NCBI RefSeq assembly: GCF_000764305.2
Contig: NW_025931625.1
Span: 1 to 64,000, forward strand
Source: Hyalella azteca
Taxonomy: Eukaryota; Arthropoda; Malacostraca; Amphipoda; Hyalellidae
Length of the DNA stretch: 64,000 nucleotides
Direction of reading: 5' to 3'
This document shows positions 60,428 to 64,000 of the stretch, piece by piece. Numbering within the stretch: the stretch's first letter is position 1; the number at the start of each line of letters is the position of its first letter. The notes under the pieces are model-generated. The model was not told the DNA's origin and made no database searches. It worked only from the letters and a program-made list of their open reading frames with translations. The translations under genes and the position numbers were made by a program.

Positions 60428-62530
60428 GTGGAGAACAACACAGAGAACTCGATATCACTCACAGTATTTTTTAGGCCTGCAGAGGCAAGTAGATCAGATT
60501 CAACAATAAATGCAACACCTGTTGATACTGCACGAACAACGTACAGCAGAAATCACAGCAACAAAAATGCAAGAGCTGCTGAACCAGAGACCCCGGGCAG
60601 TGCAGTGTTGCAGCAACTAAGAACGCACGTAAAGGAAGAGTCTAGCTCTAGCATCATGATAGCCAATATCGAGGGACTCTTCCCAAGAATGAAACGCCAC
60701 AAGATCAGCGTACTTAAAGGAAACTGCTGTGGCAGAAGGAATAAACATACTTGTATTAACCGAGCCACATCTAAGAGAGGATATCGAAGATGGAGAAATC
60801 GAAATGAAAGGCTTTCAACATTACCGAGCGGACCGAAAAGAGGGGGGGGGATGAAGGGAGGTGTTACAGTCCACCTCAGAAACTCCCTCTCGGCAAAAAA
60901 AGTTCCCTTACATTTGGGCGTCAGTGCCATGGTGATCAGCAACATGTAATACCGCACATCTCCCATCTCCAATTGTGCATAGCTATCGTATACTGACGGC
61001 GCGACTCCCCGCCGGAAAAATTCAATGAAACTCTGGAGATAATAAAAATAGAGGTGGCCGATTTGGGTGAACCTTCGCCAAATATTGTGGTTGTAGGAGA
61101 TTTTAACCTACCACGCGTACGATGGCCACACTTGGACTGTTTAGGATGGCAGAGATCAGGCCAGAAACCAGGCAACACAACTACTTCGATTCGCTGGGGA
61201 GCACTTTCCCAGTCAGCAGGTGCTGGTGCCTGTTGACACACAATAAGAGAATACAATATCCTGGATTTATTCTTCATCAGCAATGAAGAATTGGTTGCTG
61301 ATATTCGTGTTGAGGAGACCACACTGTCAGATCATCGACTAGTGGTGGTCAAAACAACAATTAGGATTGGAAACCAGCTCAGACCTATATATAGAGAGGG
61401 CCTGGCTGGGCTAAATTTTTATAGTCGAAGAACAGACTGGGAGGCCATTGGAAACGAACTCCTCGACGTCGACTGGAGATCAGAGTTCCTGGAGTTAAAT
61501 GCCTAAGCAATGTACAACAAACTGTGCGAAGTATTACTGCAGGTATGCACACGTCACACACCGAGAAGAACGACCCCCAAACGGCACAAAATTTCAAGGG
61601 ACAGACGAATCCTCATGAGGAAACGAACGAGTCTGGACCACCAGATAGCGGCTGCCTCCGGGAATATGAAGAGGCGGAGGCTGGAACATCTAAAGGAGAA
61701 AATTAAGGACACTGAACAACAGTTGCAGGACTCGCACGAGGCTGAACAACAAGTTGCGGAAGCGGAAGTGGTGGCTACCTCTCGGAAGAATCTCAAATAT
61801 TTCTACAAATATGCCCAGTCATAGGCCAAAGATCAGAGCCTCAGTGGGGCTTCTGAAAAGTAACGATGTCCTTGTTGGAGGCGACCAGGGCATGTGCAAG
61901 CTGCTAGGAGCGCAGTTTGAAAATGTATTCAGCAAACCCCGATACTCAAGACAGGAGCCGAAATTGGAGTCATTCAAGACCTACCAAGGGGGCGGGTGCT
62001 GTTAAACATCGAGTTTGAAACACCGGATCTAGAAATATTTATTATATTTACTGACAAATAGTTTCTGACTCACTGCAGAGGAGACGGGAGAGGTATGTCA
62101 TTCTGTACACATGAAAAATGATAACCGGAATGGCACTAAACGTCGAAAGCGAGATCTTAAGACATACCATAAAGCGAGAAGGGGGAGACTGTGCAGGATC
62201 CCCCCACTACGTAACAGATCTGCAGTCAGATTTCAATCCCTGCGGGACGGATCCCTTTCCTTAGCAGGGCAGAGGCTGTTTAACGTCCTAACAAAAGATC
62301 TAAGAGAGGGTGAGTTCACCCTGGAGACGTTCAATAGACGACTGGACGTGTTCCTGGGCACAATCCCTGATCGACCGCCCCTGCACCACTACCGACGGCA
62401 AGAATCAAGCAACAGCATCGTGCATCAGTTGGCCCAAATGAGGGCGGATGCGCGACAATCAGAGGCGGCAAACCATCGTGGTCTGGGACTACTACGTCCG
62501 AAACAAATACTAAGGATACTAAGCATGTAG
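60428..62530 (+). mobile_element. CR1-like LINE with endonuclease domain, reverse transcriptase deleted
   Basis: Frameshifted coding remnants in order: IMIANIEGLFPRMKRHKISV and AVAEGINILVLTEPHL (endonuclease start), NIVVVGDFNLPRVRWP at about 61081-61128 (GDFN motif), TLSDHRLVVVKTTI (SDH motif), a Lys-rich linker with KYFYKYAQS and LGAQFENVFSKP, then a jump at about 62010-62160 to IPPLRNRSAVRFQSLRDGSL, RLFNVLTKDLREGEFTLETF and IPDRPPLHHY, the C-terminal part. The whole reverse transcriptase is missing between them. Confidence 0.9.
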
Positions 62531-63096
62531 CTTACATGAAATCACCACAGAAGGTCTAAGAGCTTTCACCATGGCACTCGAATGCCGCGTCCATCCGCAT
62601 CTGAGTTATAGGGAGATCCACTTCGCCTCCTCTTTATGGTGGCCCATCGTGTCCAGAAGCGCTAACTAGGGTCGCATAACAACTACCCTTCAACTAACTA
62701 CATAAAAAAGGATGAAAAATGATATTAATTCTAGTGAATGGGTACAATTTTTGCAGTCATCTTGGAATGCAGGATTGGCAAAAATAAGTCGGTTGATTTT
62801 CAATGCTCCTATACACTACACCGATTCATACCGTCGAGAACATCCACTGCGACATTCTTAAACAAAGCGTGGTCTCGACTTCACTTTATTATTATAATGT
62901 TACAAAATTCTGCGAAGAAGCTGAGAGCAGTCGAAAGTCGCCTGCAGCCGTTGTCGCATTGACGCTGGTCCTGGAAACTCACGAATGTCAATTTGAGGCT
63001 GGTCATGGGGACTGACTGAACGGGGTACAAAGACATTGTGAAATTACCTCGACCCGAGTACCTGCATGTACATCATTCCGAGTACATCATTCCGAG
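62531..63096. other. Non-coding DNA, nothing recognised
   Basis: Sequence after the LINE without homology; the 3' limit of the LINE is uncertain. Confidence 0.4.
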
Positions 63097-63137
63097 CATG
63101 GTTGCATTAATACATTCAATTATTTAATTCAACCATG
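63097..63137. mobile_element. 41-bp minimal hAT-like element
   Basis: Begins CATGGTTGCATTAATAC and ends TTAATTCAACCATG, flanked by a perfect 8-bp duplication ATTCCGAG (63089-63096, 63138-63145). Confidence 0.75.
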
Positions 63138-63180
63138 ATTCCGAGTACATCATTCCGAAATCCGAATACATCATTCTGAA

Positions 63181-63221
63181 CACGGTTGAATTAATACATT
63201 CAATCAATTAATTCAACCATT
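63181..63221. mobile_element. Second 41-bp minimal hAT-like element
   Basis: Begins CACGGTTGAATTAATAC and ends AATTAATTCAACCATT. Flanks ATTCTGAA and ATTCCGAG match at six of eight bases. It may be a local duplicate of the copy at 63097. Confidence 0.65.
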
Positions 63222-64000
63222 ATTCCGAGTACATCATTCTGTCAGTGAGGCTGGTCCTAGAAACTGCTGACAGAATGTCAGGGAGGCTGCTTATAAAGTA
63301 CACTACTTCTTCAGCTTACGAGCTACAATGTCGGAAGACTTATAAGATTCATGATAGCAATATCTATCGACTCGAATAGCCTTCACCTGATTTATTTTTT
63401 TCGTATAAGATAAAAATACGAAATATTCATCACGAAATAAATTTCGTGATAAAAATTTGGGTGGTTTAAAAAACTGAAAAATCTCACCACCAAAAAATAA
63501 AAATGAACTACAAAACAGGAAGCTCTAGAGTCGATATTCATATGCATTCTGCATATAATGCCAATTTTTATATTTTTTAAATTAATGACTCTTGAGCTAT
63601 TTGAGTTGAAGTTTTTCTTCTAAAAATATCGGCACGTTAATAATCAAGTTATTTTAGAGTGAGTAATTGGGAGGTGCCTTGAATTAGGTTGTACTGGGAA
63701 CGTATCTCGAGTACTCATCGCATGATTGATAAGTTTTGCTTAAAAATACAATTTATAAGATGCAAATTATCAGGCTTCTTATTATAAATAATTCTTGTCA
63801 TGCATATAATACATGCCTGTGTGAACCTAAATTTCGACATTCGGGATAAAAACTACACAGAAATAACTGTTATAGAGATGTCGGAGCGATAACGGCATAT
63901 TTAATTATTTCACTTACATTTTCTTTCCAAATACGTGTGTGCAAATTTCTTCGTACAGATGACGCATCATTTTCAGCTGGCTTAAAATTACTCAAAGAAA
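63222..64000. other. AT-rich DNA, nothing recognised
   Basis: No coding, RNA or repeat signal that I can support. Confidence 0.5.

Noticed and set aside
1..64000. tRNA, rRNA or other structured RNA genes
   Set aside because: Scanning by eye found no convincing cloverleaf or rRNA segment; a covariance search would be needed to exclude them.

Overview
The window is nuclear DNA of an intron-rich animal. It most resembles an arthropod, and a decapod crustacean is my best guess. That guess rests on the gene families present, the density of minisatellites and degraded transposons, and short GC-rich exons in AT-rich non-coding DNA. The host genes cannot be read as single open frames. They appear only when short exons are joined across GT-AG introns with matching phases. 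Single n characters at 665, 6900, 8417, 20282, 24455 and 39116 look like placeholders for assembly gaps; five of the six lie in or beside tandem arrays.

Three host genes are supported. (1) Positions 1255-24387, plus strand: a Rho GTPase-activating protein of the ARHGAP21/23 (fly RhoGAP19D) family. It has a PH domain, a complete RhoGAP domain with its arginine finger, the family motif after the GAP domain, and a long low-complexity tail holding a 36-bp coding minisatellite. Both ends lie outside the window or in gaps. (2) Positions 30863-42201, minus strand: carnitine O-acetyltransferase, from a predicted ATG to a stop. The carnitine-type active-site residues are present, but about 90 internal residues are missing, probably in the gap at 39116. 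(3) Positions 48678-51351, plus strand: a secreted trypsin-fold (S1A) protein like the catalytic domain of clip-domain proteases. Its catalytic His is replaced by Gln while Asp and Ser are kept. Genes 1 and 2 converge; genes 2 and 3 diverge.

The rest is repeats. Fragments of Tc1/mariner and CR1-like elements sit in RhoGAP introns. A PIF/Harbinger element with a MADF-domain remnant sits in a CRAT intron. Several hAT-like elements are bounded by 8-bp target duplications, including three copies of a ~255-bp MITE carrying paired TGACGTCA sites and derivatives only 33 and 41 bp long. A nested cluster of foldback elements containing GTCC runs fills 53.6-59.0 kb, and a LINE lacking its reverse transcriptase lies at 60.4-62.5 kb.

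The most unusual pattern concerns the minisatellites. At most exon-intron borders of CRAT, and at several of RhoGAP, the adjacent tandem array is built from the border itself. The repeat unit contains the last or first bases of the exon plus its splice site, so each exon is followed or preceded by several copies of its own splice junction. Several units are multiples of three and stop-free in the gene's frame, so choosing another copy would add or remove in-frame peptide repeats.
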